The notes below the pieces were generated by a model. The model did not search any database. It had not been told where the DNA came from and was given only the letters and a program-made list of their open reading frames with translations. A stretch of 64,000 nt of DNA from Streptomyces sp. B93 (lineage in GTDB: Bacteria; Actinomycetota; Actinomycetes; Streptomycetales; Streptomycetaceae), in the NCBI RefSeq assembly GCF_018070565.1, contig NZ_JAGPXL010000037.1:1-64000 (forward strand). Direction: 5' to 3'. Position 1 is the first letter of the stretch, and each line of letters opens with the position of its first letter. Shown in pieces: positions 17,745 through 26,174 of this stretch. The position numbers were made by a program, and so were the translations under genes.

Positions 17745-20153
17745 TCAACGGCGCTGGGCGCGCGCACGCGCGTCGCGCAGGAACCGCTCGTGGTTGGTCT
17801 TGTACTGGGTGGCCATACGGCTCTCCATGCCGCGCCGGGCGTTGAGCGCGTCGACGAAGCCCTGGCAGAAGTTGTTGACCTTGTCCGTGCCGCCCGGGAG
17901 GAGCTTGTAGTCGTTCGGGAGCACGGCGCCGCTCTTGGTGATCAGGCCGAGCTGGGCCGCCATGATCTTCGCCTCGGTGCCGCACAGGGCGTAGTTGGCC
18001 GAGTTCTTGCAGGTGGTGGAGGTGCCCCAGCGCTTGGTGAAGTAGTCGTTGAAGCGGCGCAGGCCACCGCCGCCCTGGTAGTGGTTGCGGACCGCGTCGA
18101 GGATGTTGGTGCCGCCGCGGACCGCGCGGGCGAGGAGGTAGCCGTCGGCGTCCTCGATGAGGTCGGTGAAGCCGAAGGAGGAGGAGACGCCCGGGACGGC
18201 GAGCTTGGCGTGGCAGAAGTCGAGCGGGTTGGCGTACTCCTCCTCGGAGTGGCGCCAGTCGGACCAGAAGGTCATGAAGTCGCCCGCCCAGCCGCCGACG
18301 TCGCCGCCGTTGGCCTCGCCGAGGTCGCCGGGGTGGTCGATGAGGACGTGGGCGTTGGCCGTGGCCATCATGTGCTCGGCGCCGAGCGAGTATCCGGTGA
18401 ACGGGTCGGTGAAGGACTTCTTCACCGACATGCCGTTGGAGTTGGCGTACTCGACGAAGTCCTCGTCGTAGCCGCCGATCAGGATCTTCCACTGCCAGTC
18501 GCCGTAGGCCCGGTGGCGGATGTACTCCATGACGAGCTGGCTGCGCCGGGTCCCGGTGGCGCCGTACGAACCGGCGAGGCTGTACAGCCTGCTGACGTAG
18601 TTGATGAAGTCGTCCGCCGGGCCCGCCTGGTCGTCGACCGAGGAGACGCCGGGGTCGGAGCCGGAGACGACGTCGCGGTCCAGGTCGAAGGTGTCCGAGC
18701 CGTTGACGACCTGGAACTCCTTGATCTGGTTGAACGACCAGTTCCCCGGCAGCGGGAAGCCGAGGTTGCCGGAGAAGCCCCAGGACATGCCGGAGACGAA
18801 GGAGTGCCGGGCGAACGTCTTCTCCGTGACGTTGATGCAGACGTTGCGGGACCCGTAGACGCCGTGGTTGTACTTCTTGCCCTGGCTGGCGAGCCCGGCC
18901 TGTACGCCGTGGAAGTAGGTGACGATGCCGTAGGGGTGGCCGTCGATCTCGTCCTGGGTGGCGTCGTAGTCGACCGCGAAGTAGATGGTGGTGCCGCGGT
19001 TGAACTTGTAGTTGGAGGCCAGCTGGTGGGCGTTGAGGGCGTGCTGGTAGCCCTGTGAGTAGGTGAAGTCGGACAGCTGGCGGGCGTTGTCCTGGTAGAT
19101 CGGGAAGACCTTCAGACCGGCGCCGAAGATGGTGGCCAGCTCGCCCGGCTTGATCTCCTTGTCGAGGGTGGAGCCGGGCGGGTCGTAGATGTAGCGGCCG
19201 ACGACGCGGTAGCCGTTGTCGTACAGCCACTTGGCGCGGGAGGCGGTGATCTCGAAGCGGGTGTCGCTGCCGGTCGCGGGGCGGTCCGGGTCGCCCATGG
19301 AGACCAGGAGCTGGGCCCAGGTCTGGTAGTCGCCGCGTTCGGTGACGGTCAGCTTGCTGAAGGCCTGGAAGTCCTTCACCCAGTTCTGGATGTCGCTGTT
19401 CCAGGAGCTGGTGAAGCTGGCGCGCGGGGTACCGGCACCGGGCGTCGGCTCGTTGAAGACGCAGCCCGCGGAGAAGAACTGCATGAAGATGCCGGAGGAG
19501 CCGGGGCCGACCGTGTTGGCCTTCAGCCCGGCCTGGGTGCCGGGGCCGAAGTTGCCGGTCGGGGTGAGGCCCAGCTCGTACTGGATGCCGTACATCAGCG
19601 ACTTCTGGACGTCGCGGGAGTAGATGCCGTCGCAGGGGCCGATGTTGAACTCGCTGCGGGTCCAGTAGCGGCCGTTGAGCCACCGCTGGATGCTGCGGAT
19701 CTTGTCGCTGCCGCCCGCGACGACGACGTACGCGTCCATGTTGAGGATCGCCTTGGCGATCTTGGCGTTGATGACGCCCTCGCCGCCGATGCCCATGTTG
19801 TCGCGCAGCTGTTCGACGGCGGCGCGGGTGACACCGGTGTACCAGCCCTCACTGCCGGGCTCGACGGCCCAGTAGCCCTTGCACCACAGGCCGTACTCCA
19901 GGACGGCGACGATGTTCCGGTTGGCGTCCCAGCCGAAGCCTATGTCGCCGAGCGCGGCGAACCTGGAGGCGGTGGTGGGGCCGAAGGAGGCGACGACCGG
20001 GCTGATGCCCAGCTCGTGCTGGAGCCCCATGATCAGCGAGTTCATGGTGGACCAGCCGGTCCGGCCGTCCTCGGGGCAGCGCACGTACCCGGAGACGTTG
20101 CCGTAAGTGGAGTTCACCCATTTCTGGGCTCTGAGGACCTGCTCATCCGCCAC
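17745..20153 (-). CDS. DUF1906 glycoside-hydrolase-like protein with peptidoglycan-binding repeats
   Basis: The protein has 802 residues from the GTG at 20153, which follows GGAAGGTGA; upstream in-frame codons lack a ribosome site. Two tandem modules resembling peptidoglycan-binding domains occupy about 7-115 and 150-270. A DUF1906 (Rv2525c-like, GH25-like barrel) domain spans about 296-500, starting at FEITASRAKWLYDNGYRVVG and containing IYFAVDYDA. The last 300 residues are an unidentified domain with several cysteines. No Sec or Tat signal peptide is present, although all recognised modules act on cell wall. The downstream gene encodes a Tat-exported M15-like protein. A role in wall remodelling is inferred from domains only. 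Confidence 0.8.
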   Translation of the reverse strand: MADEQVLRAQKWVNSTYGNVSGYVRCPEDGRTGWSTMNSLIMGLQHELGISPVVASFGPTTASRFAALGDIGFGWDANRNIVAVLEYGLWCKGYWAVEPGSEGWYTGVTRAAVEQLRDNMGIGGEGVINAKIAKAILNMDAYVVVAGGSDKIRSIQRWLNGRYWTRSEFNIGPCDGIYSRDVQKSLMYGIQYELGLTPTGNFGPGTQAGLKANTVGPGSSGIFMQFFSAGCVFNEPTPGAGTPRASFTSSWNSDIQNWVKDFQAFSKLTVTERGDYQTWAQLLVSMGDPDRPATGSDTRFEITASRAKWLYDNGYRVVGRYIYDPPGSTLDKEIKPGELATIFGAGLKVFPIYQDNARQLSDFTYSQGYQHALNAHQLASNYKFNRGTTIYFAVDYDATQDEIDGHPYGIVTYFHGVQAGLASQGKKYNHGVYGSRNVCINVTEKTFARHSFVSGMSWGFSGNLGFPLPGNWSFNQIKEFQVVNGSDTFDLDRDVVSGSDPGVSSVDDQAGPADDFINYVSRLYSLAGSYGATGTRRSQLVMEYIRHRAYGDWQWKILIGGYDEDFVEYANSNGMSVKKSFTDPFTGYSLGAEHMMATANAHVLIDHPGDLGEANGGDVGGWAGDFMTFWSDWRHSEEEYANPLDFCHAKLAVPGVSSSFGFTDLIEDADGYLLARAVRGGTNILDAVRNHYQGGGGLRRFNDYFTKRWGTSTTCKNSANYALCGTEAKIMAAQLGLITKSGAVLPNDYKLLPGGTDKVNNFCQGFVDALNARRGMESRMATQYKTNHERFLRDARARAQRR

Positions 20154-20445
20154 AGCTGTCACCTTCCGCTCAAGAACATGGCACAGCGCCGGAGACACCT
20201 CGGCTCCGGCACCGTGGCGGGAAGTGTATGAACCGGAACTCTTCGTTCCGTCCCTTGGCGCAAGGGAGTTGCTCACGCGGACGACGGCCGCCGCGGGTGC
20301 GGCTCGCCCGGCCGGACCACCCCGGTTGCCCCGCACATCACCTCAGGTGACCGCGTGTATACCAAGAGTGCTTGCGTTGGGCGGAGCGCACCGACGACGG
20401 GGCGGGCCGCGCCTCACGGCACCGTGTTGACTGGGAGAGACGCTC

Positions 20446-22077
20446 GTGGGCCGTATCGCGCCGAGAATGTGGTGGTCGTTGACAAGCGTGATGCTCGTCG
20501 CCGTGGCCGGGTGCGGTGAGCACCGTGCCGGCGCCCGGTCGGAGCCGACCGGCGGCACGATCACCGCCGGGCTCGTCGCTGACCTGCGCAAGGACGGGTT
20601 CGAGGTCAGCCCCGGATACCCGAAGCTCTACACCGAGCAGGACTGCGAGGACTACACCTACCCGAAACTGAGGAACTGCTACGCCAACAACCCCGCCGCC
20701 CCGTACGTGGTCCCCGTGGTGAAGAGCTGGCCGGACGAGTACGTCGATCCGGCCCTGACCAACGCCTTCGGGCGGACGAAACCCGGCTACACCTCGACGT
20801 ACCGGCTCGACCCCCGGGACGCGCTCGTGATCTACGGCAAGATGCCGCCTCCGGGCCGCTACATGGGCCTGCAGACCTGGGAGTTCAGCCAGCACGGCCG
20901 CTGGCGGACCAGTGACTACCTCAAGTGGGAGCGCGAACTCGACGTGCCCATGCACTTCCTCTTCGACACCGTCCCACCCGGCGACAAGCGGTCGGAGCGG
21001 ACCCAGAGCGTCTCGGCGCTCGGGGACATCGTGAACAACGTGGTCATGGAACGGCAGTCGGGCTACTCCTTCGAGAAGAGCCGGTACTTCATCGTCACCC
21101 CGAGCGCCACCACCGACCGCGCCGTGCGCAGGGCCCTACAGGCCCAGGGCGTTCCGGGCCGGGACATCTTCACCGAGCAGATCCCCGACCGCGACAGCAG
21201 CGGCCAGATCGGGCCGCTGGGCATGGGCAGGAACACCCCCGACTTCCTGACGGCGTTCCGCTACGCCCTTCCCGACGCCGGCCAGGAGGAGGCGGCGGCC
21301 GAGTGGCGGCGCGACCCCCCGCTGACGGTGATGCGCGTGCGCGCCCCCGCCTCGGCGGGTCCCGTCCAGCGTTACGGTCCGCTCACCTTCGCCGAGCGGA
21401 CGGCCGACAGCGAGACCCACCTGGCGGGCGACCTGGGGAACCTGGTCAGCGCCGTGTGCGACCGGATCCGCACCACGACGCACCTGAAGGCCAAGGACTG
21501 CACGCGGCCACTGCCGGACTCCACGCGGTTGGTCGACCCGGTGGAGGAGTACGGGTGGACCGGGCCGTACTGCCGGGAGGTCAACATGGACTGCCTGGGC
21601 GACCAGCAGGATGCCGCGTACTACCTGTCGCAGCGACCGCTCCCGCTCGACTCGGGGGAGGTCTACGCCGTGGTCAACACGCTCGCCACCGAGACCGGGA
21701 ACGCGACCTACAGCGCGCTGTCCGTCAACGACGCCTCGATGCTGGCCGGGGTGGCGAACGTGCTGGACACGACCCTCAAGGGTTCCGCCGACGGCTACGC
21801 GAAGACGGTCAGGAACACCGGCAAGTTCTTCGTGCACTACTTCACCCGGGACTGCGGGGTGCTGCGGGGCATGCCCGGCTGGCCCAGGAACTGCACCGAC
21901 ATCACCACCGAGATGCTGCCTTCGAGCAGCGACCCCTCCGCGGTGGGCGACCCCGCCCTGCGCGGCACGCTCGTGGCCGGGCCGCGCAACTACATCAAGC
22001 CGGGCACCGAACGCGGCCCGGACAGCAGCAAGCTGCTGACGCCGAGGGTGCTCACGTTCACCCAGCCCGGGAAGTAG
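20446..22077 (+). CDS. Large secreted lipoprotein of unknown function
   Basis: The 543-residue protein starts at a GTG at 20446 behind GGGAGAG. The hydrophobic N-terminus ends in the lipobox VAVAGC, so Cys23 should be lipid-modified. The body contains recurring paired cysteines (QDCEDYTYPKLRNC, YCREVNMDC, DCGVLRGMPGWPRNC), which points to an oxidised extracytoplasmic fold. I recognise no enzyme motif. It diverges from the DUF1906 gene across about 290 bp, which carries AT-richer promoter-like sequence near 20350-20370 but nothing diagnostic. A surface-exposed binding or scaffold protein is possible. Confidence 0.8.
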   Translation: MGRIAPRMWWSLTSVMLVAVAGCGEHRAGARSEPTGGTITAGLVADLRKDGFEVSPGYPKLYTEQDCEDYTYPKLRNCYANNPAAPYVVPVVKSWPDEYVDPALTNAFGRTKPGYTSTYRLDPRDALVIYGKMPPPGRYMGLQTWEFSQHGRWRTSDYLKWERELDVPMHFLFDTVPPGDKRSERTQSVSALGDIVNNVVMERQSGYSFEKSRYFIVTPSATTDRAVRRALQAQGVPGRDIFTEQIPDRDSSGQIGPLGMGRNTPDFLTAFRYALPDAGQEEAAAEWRRDPPLTVMRVRAPASAGPVQRYGPLTFAERTADSETHLAGDLGNLVSAVCDRIRTTTHLKAKDCTRPLPDSTRLVDPVEEYGWTGPYCREVNMDCLGDQQDAAYYLSQRPLPLDSGEVYAVVNTLATETGNATYSALSVNDASMLAGVANVLDTTLKGSADGYAKTVRNTGKFFVHYFTRDCGVLRGMPGWPRNCTDITTEMLPSSSDPSAVGDPALRGTLVAGPRNYIKPGTERGPDSSKLLTPRVLTFTQPGK

Positions 22078-22101
22078 CCGGACGCTGCCGGGGGCCGGTG
22101 C

Positions 22102-23220
22102 TCAGCTTCGCAGTGTCGCCGGGCTGCCGCCGTTCGCCTCGTAGCCCGCGACCGCCAGGGCGCGGTACACCGCGAACTCGGCGGCCGGGTCGGGGGAGTG
22201 CGTCCACGGGAGGGCGCCGACGTGGCCGTCGACGTGGACGAGCTGGGTCATGGCCTCCGCCCAGCGCTCGGCGCGGACCAGGAAGAAGATCAGCAGATGG
22301 CGGACGTGCGCCAGCATCGGGTCGTCGGAGCGGGCCGAGTGCACCGCGTGCAGGGCGCCGTGGATCGCCTTGGTGACGACCTCGCCCTGGTAGAAGCCCC
22401 GGACCAGGTTCAGCTCGGGGAGGTGCTCGAAGACCGAGAACAGCGGCATCGCCGCGAGCAGCGAACCCTGCGGCGCCCGGGCCGCCGCGGCCTCCGCGAA
22501 CGACGTCGCCAGCTCACGCGAGCCGTGCCACTTCTCGCACCAGTAGTGCAGGGCCGCCAGATGGGCGCCCATGTGGTTCGGCGCGCGGTCCAGGATCTTC
22601 AGCCACACCTGCTCGAACTCCGGGCGGGGATACGCCAGGCCGCGCGCCACGGACAGCTCGACGATGTACGGGATCGGGTCGCCGGGCGCCAGCAGCGCCG
22701 CGTCGGAACAGGCCGACCTCGCCTCCTCCATGATGATCCGGAACTCGTCCGTGCCGGGCGTCGCCGTCCGCCACGCCTGCTGCACCAGGAACTCGGCGTG
22801 CACCGCGGCGCCGCCCGCGTCCTTCGGGTGCTCGGTCCGCCAGTTCCGCAGCCACTGCCCGCCCGGCAGCTCGCTCACTCCGCCCGGACGCTGCGCCAGC
22901 TCCAGGGACGCGGCGCCCGCGAAGGCCTGCACGCGCTGCCAGCGCAGCTCGCCCTCCGCCTCGGTGCCGGCCAGCAGCTGCGCCGCCGCGCGGTAGTCCT
23001 GGGAGCGCTGCACCAGGTCCAGCACGTCCAGCAGGTCCTGGTCGGGGCCGGGCATGCGCACGTCCAGCTCCTCCTGCCGCACGAAGCCGTAGTCCGCGGG
23101 GTCGGCGGCGTCCGGGTGGCCCGCCGGGACCTGCTCGATCACGCCCCGCCTGCGCCGTACGAGGGGCAGCACCACGAAGCCCAGCATGACCAGCGCGATC
23201 AGGACCCAGAGAATCTCCAT
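22102..23220 (-). CDS. Membrane-anchored TPR-like (DUF4034-type) protein
   Basis: The 372-residue protein has one N-terminal helix (residues 3-20, ILWVLIALVMLGFVVLPLV) followed by a basic stop-transfer RRRRG. The cytoplasmic part is alpha-helical and repetitive. It includes segments such as AYPRPEFEQVWLKILDRAPNH that resemble tetratricopeptide helices. Similar proteins without known function occur in many Streptomyces next to cystathionine gamma-synthase, from memory. It diverges from metB across 132 bp. Confidence 0.8.
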   Translation of the reverse strand: MEILWVLIALVMLGFVVLPLVRRRRGVIEQVPAGHPDAADPADYGFVRQEELDVRMPGPDQDLLDVLDLVQRSQDYRAAAQLLAGTEAEGELRWQRVQAFAGAASLELAQRPGGVSELPGGQWLRNWRTEHPKDAGGAAVHAEFLVQQAWRTATPGTDEFRIIMEEARSACSDAALLAPGDPIPYIVELSVARGLAYPRPEFEQVWLKILDRAPNHMGAHLAALHYWCEKWHGSRELATSFAEAAAARAPQGSLLAAMPLFSVFEHLPELNLVRGFYQGEVVTKAIHGALHAVHSARSDDPMLAHVRHLLIFFLVRAERWAEAMTQLVHVDGHVGALPWTHSPDPAAEFAVYRALAVAGYEANGGSPATLRS

Positions 23221-23352
23221 GCCTCAAGCGAACCAGACGCCGGTGACAATTGGCCAACCCGTGCGAGCGGCCCTGTGGAAAACTCCGGCGGCCGGTGTCC
23301 GATGTGTCCGCCGGGCGCCGTTCGCGCCCCGGGCGCACTACGCTCGGTGCCC

Positions 23353-24507
23353 ATGAGCGACAGGCACATCAGTCAGCACTTCGAGACCCTCGCGATCCAC
23401 GCGGGCAACACCGCCGACCCCCTCACCGGCGCCGTCGTCCCCCCGATCTACCAGGTCTCGACCTACAAGCAGGACGGCGTCGGCGGCCTGCGCGGCGGCT
23501 ACGAGTACAGCCGCAGCGCCAACCCGACCAGGACCGCGCTGGAGGAGAACCTCGCCGCCGTCGAGGGCGGCCGCCGCGGTCTCGCGTTCGCGTCCGGACT
23601 GGCGGCCGAGGACTGCCTGTTGCGTACGCTGCTCAGCCCCGGTGACCACGTGGTCATCCCCAACGACGCCTACGGCGGCACCTTCCGGCTGTTCGCCAAG
23701 GTCGTCTCGCGCTGGGGCGTGGAGTGGTCGGTCGCCGACAGCTCCGACCCGGCCGCCGTACGGGCCGCGATCACCCCGAAGACCAAGGCGGTCTGGGTGG
23801 AGACCCCCTCCAACCCGCTGCTCGGCATCACCGACATCGCCGCGCTCGCGCAGGTCAGCCGGGACGCGGGCGCCCGCCTCGTCGTCGACAACACCTTCGC
23901 CACGCCCTACCTCCAGCAGCCGCTGGCGCTCGGCGCGGACGTCGTCGTGCACTCCCTCACCAAGTACATGGGCGGCCACTCGGACGTCGTGGGCGGCGCG
24001 CTGGTCGTCGCCGACGAGGGGCTCGGCGAGGAGCTGGCGTACCACCAGAACGCGATGGGCGCGGTGGCCGGACCGTTCGACTCGTGGCTGGTGCTGCGCG
24101 GCGTCAAGACGCTCCCGGTGCGCATGGACCGGCACAGCGAGAACGCCGCCAAGGTCGCCGACATGCTCACCCGGCACGCGCGCGTGACGCGGGTGCTGTA
24201 CCCGGGGCTGCCGGACCACCCCGGTCACGAGGTCGCCGCGAAGCAGATGCGGTCGTACGGCGGCATGGTCTCCTTCCGGGTCGAGGGCGGCGAGGAGGCG
24301 GCCGTCGAGGTCTGCAACCGGGCGAAGGTGTTCACGCTCGGCGAGTCCCTGGGCGGTGTCGAGTCGCTGATCGAGCACCCGGGACGCATGACGCACGCGT
24401 CGGCGGCCGGATCGGCCCTCGAGGTCCCCGCGGACCTGGTGCGGCTCTCCGTGGGCATCGAGAACGTCGACGACCTGCTGGCCGACCTCCAGCAGGCGCT
24501 GGGCTGA
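23353..24507 (+). CDS. metB: Cystathionine gamma-synthase (PLP, Cys/Met metabolism family)
   Basis: The 384-residue PLP enzyme condenses an activated homoserine with cysteine to form cystathionine. The PLP lysine is K204 in HSLTKYMGGHSDVVGG. The cofactor-stacking and phosphate motifs (YEYSRSANPTR, SGLAAEDCLL, VDNTFATPYLQQP) are complete. The C-terminal block SLGGVESLIEHPGRMTH is the usual family end. Cystathionine gamma-lyase is hard to separate by sequence alone and is the main alternative. The ATG at 23353 aligns with the usual family N-terminus. A 13-bp hairpin follows the gene. Confidence 0.92.
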   Translation: MSDRHISQHFETLAIHAGNTADPLTGAVVPPIYQVSTYKQDGVGGLRGGYEYSRSANPTRTALEENLAAVEGGRRGLAFASGLAAEDCLLRTLLSPGDHVVIPNDAYGGTFRLFAKVVSRWGVEWSVADSSDPAAVRAAITPKTKAVWVETPSNPLLGITDIAALAQVSRDAGARLVVDNTFATPYLQQPLALGADVVVHSLTKYMGGHSDVVGGALVVADEGLGEELAYHQNAMGAVAGPFDSWLVLRGVKTLPVRMDRHSENAAKVADMLTRHARVTRVLYPGLPDHPGHEVAAKQMRSYGGMVSFRVEGGEEAAVEVCNRAKVFTLGESLGGVESLIEHPGRMTHASAAGSALEVPADLVRLSVGIENVDDLLADLQQALG

Positions 24508-24514
24508 GCAGCCG

Positions 24515-24552
24515 GTGGGCCGTGGTCGCCGACGAAGATGACCACGGCCCAC
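24515..24552. terminator. Bidirectional hairpin after metB
   Basis: A perfect 13-bp stem (gtgggccgtggtc and gaccacggcccac) with a 12-nt loop lies in the 69-bp gap between two convergent genes. Confidence 0.8.
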
Positions 24553-24576
24553 TCGCTCGGACGAGGGCGGTCCGTG

Positions 24577-24825
24577 TCACCAGTCCGTCAGCGTCGGTGT
24601 CGTCTCCGAGGGCTGTCGTGTCCAGGGTTCGGCCACCAGCGCCCACACGGTGAACGCCAGCACCGCCGCGCACAGCAGCAGCCACAGCAGACGCCGGGTG
24701 GTACGGCGGCGGCGCAGGATGCGGGTGCCGCGGCGCACGGCGTCGGGGTACAGCTCGGGCGCCGTCCTCGGCGGCGTGCCGACCATGATCCGGCGGGCGG
24801 CCGCCTCGCGGTCGGCGCGGCTCAT
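24577..24825 (-). CDS. Small single-pass membrane protein coupled to the sigma-like gene
   Basis: The 82-residue protein has a 45-residue basic cytoplasmic N-terminus, one transmembrane helix (LLWLLLCAAVLAFTVWALV) and a 17-residue tail. Its ATG overlaps the stop codon of the sigma-like gene (ATGA), so the two are translationally coupled. Size, topology and coupling would fit a minimal membrane partner or anti-sigma factor. It lacks a zinc-binding HxxxCxxC motif and has no recognisable anti-sigma domain. The functional link is inference. Confidence 0.75.
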   Translation of the reverse strand: MSRADREAAARRIMVGTPPRTAPELYPDAVRRGTRILRRRRTTRRLLWLLLCAAVLAFTVWALVAEPWTRQPSETTPTLTDW

Positions 24826-25331
24826 GACGCCGCCACCTTCGCGCCGCCGACCACGGCCGGTGCCGGGTCCCGGGGCGGGTGCAGCAGCAGGGCCGTCGCC
24901 CGGTCGCAGAGCGTGCGGACGCGTTCGAGGGGCAGCCCGAGCAGGGCCGCCGTCTGCTTCTCGGCGACGGCCTCGTACAACCTGAGGACGACGACCAGCC
25001 GCTCCTGCGGCGAGAGGTGGACCAGCGGGCGGCGCGGGTCGGGCCGGGCCCGCCGCAGTCCGCCGTGGTGGTGCCAGGCCGCGTGCGCGAACCGGGTGAC
25101 CAGGAGGCTGCGGGTGCGTTCGTAGGGATCCTCGCAGCGCACCCCGTCCCAGCGGGCGTAGGTGTGGGCGAGGGCCAGGGTCAGCAGGCGCCGCGCGCGC
25201 GGGTTGTCGTCCGGGGGCTCGGCGGTGAGCAGGGTGGCGGCATGCAGCAGCCGGCCCGCCGCACCGGCGACGAAGGCCTCGAACTCGCCGTCCCGGCGGT
25301 TGGCTCCCCGGGACGCTCGCCGTTCTCGCAC
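24822..25331 (-). CDS. Sigma-70-like (ECF/SigE-type) protein
   Basis: The protein has 169 residues from the GTG at 25331, chosen because GGGGGAGG lies 4 nt upstream. An earlier ATG at 25448 has no such site. The N-terminal part (FEAFVAGAAGRLLHAATLLT) resembles sigma region 2.1-2.2. A conserved helix around DPYERTRSLLVTRFAHAAW follows. The C-terminal LSPQERLVVVLRLYEAVAEK plus the TAALLGLPLERVRTLCDRA helix-turn-helix is region 4. Region 2 is shorter than in canonical ECF sigma factors, so it may be a divergent sigma or sigma-like regulator. Its stop overlaps the start of a small membrane protein gene. Confidence 0.75.
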   Translation of the reverse strand: MRERRASRGANRRDGEFEAFVAGAAGRLLHAATLLTAEPPDDNPRARRLLTLALAHTYARWDGVRCEDPYERTRSLLVTRFAHAAWHHHGGLRRARPDPRRPLVHLSPQERLVVVLRLYEAVAEKQTAALLGLPLERVRTLCDRATALLLHPPRDPAPAVVGGAKVAAS

Positions 25332-25504
25332 CGTGCCTCCCCCATGAGGACACGGGCCCCGGCCAGGACGACGACACGGCGTACGAACCCGCGTACGAGG
25401 GGACCAGGACCCGGTCTCATCTGAGGGCAGGGGTGCCCTTTCGGTCAAGAGCCGCGCACCACCGGCGTGCGGGCACCGGGCCCCGCGTCACCCGGCCGGA
25501 GGCG

Positions 25505-26029
25505 TCAGGACGGCGTCGACTGCTCCGCCACCGGCATGCCCTGGGCACTCATCCGGGCGGAGAGGGACTGGTTGAAGCGGGTGAGGAGGGTGCAGAACGC
25601 CTCGCGCTCCTCCGGCGCCCACTCGTGGGTCAGCTCGGCCATCAACTGACGCCGCGAGGAGCGCACTTCCTCCAGCCGGGAGTGCCCGCGCGGGGACAGC
25701 TGGAGGACGACCGCGCGCCCGTCCTCGGGGTGCGAGGTGCGCTTGACCAGGCCGGTGTCGACGAGTGGAGCCACCTGCCGGGTGACCGTCGAGGAGTCGA
25801 TGCCCATGCTCGCGGCGAGCGCCTTGACACCCATCGGCCCCTCCTTGTCGAGCCGGTTGAGCAGCAGGTACGCGGCGCGGTCCATGGAGTTGCGCACCTG
25901 TCCGACGCCGCCGAGCCGGGTCTGCTCGGCACGGCGGGCGAACACCGCCACCTCGTGCTGGAGCGTGTCGAGAAGACCGGTGTCACCGACGGTCGTCATG
26001 TCCATCGACATTTCAGGTGTTGTGGGCAT
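25505..26029 (-). CDS. MarR-family transcriptional regulator
   Basis: The 174-residue winged-helix protein contains the MarR core: DRAAYLLLNRLDKEGPMGVK, the recognition region ASMGIDSSTVTRQVAPLVDTG, and the wing LVKRTSHPEDGRAVVLQLSPRG. The dimerisation helices flank this core. The N-terminus could start at ATG 26029 or at one of the next in-frame ATGs (MSMDM); ribosome sites are weak for all. It diverges from ilvA. A drug-type ABC exporter lies two genes further, with an operator-like palindrome in its promoter, a possible target. Confidence 0.9.
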   Translation of the reverse strand: MPTTPEMSMDMTTVGDTGLLDTLQHEVAVFARRAEQTRLGGVGQVRNSMDRAAYLLLNRLDKEGPMGVKALAASMGIDSSTVTRQVAPLVDTGLVKRTSHPEDGRAVVLQLSPRGHSRLEEVRSSRRQLMAELTHEWAPEEREAFCTLLTRFNQSLSARMSAQGMPVAEQSTPS

Positions 26030-26174
26030 GGCGGGGGGCTCACTTCATTGCCGGGTGCTTGGGTTGGGGGACAGGTTACGCGGCTGGAAGGCGGCCCGTA
26101 GCTGCGCCGCCAAAACCGGTCTCGGTGGTTGGTCACAGCGGTCGTCGGCGCGTGTGAACTGCGAGACTTGAGGC

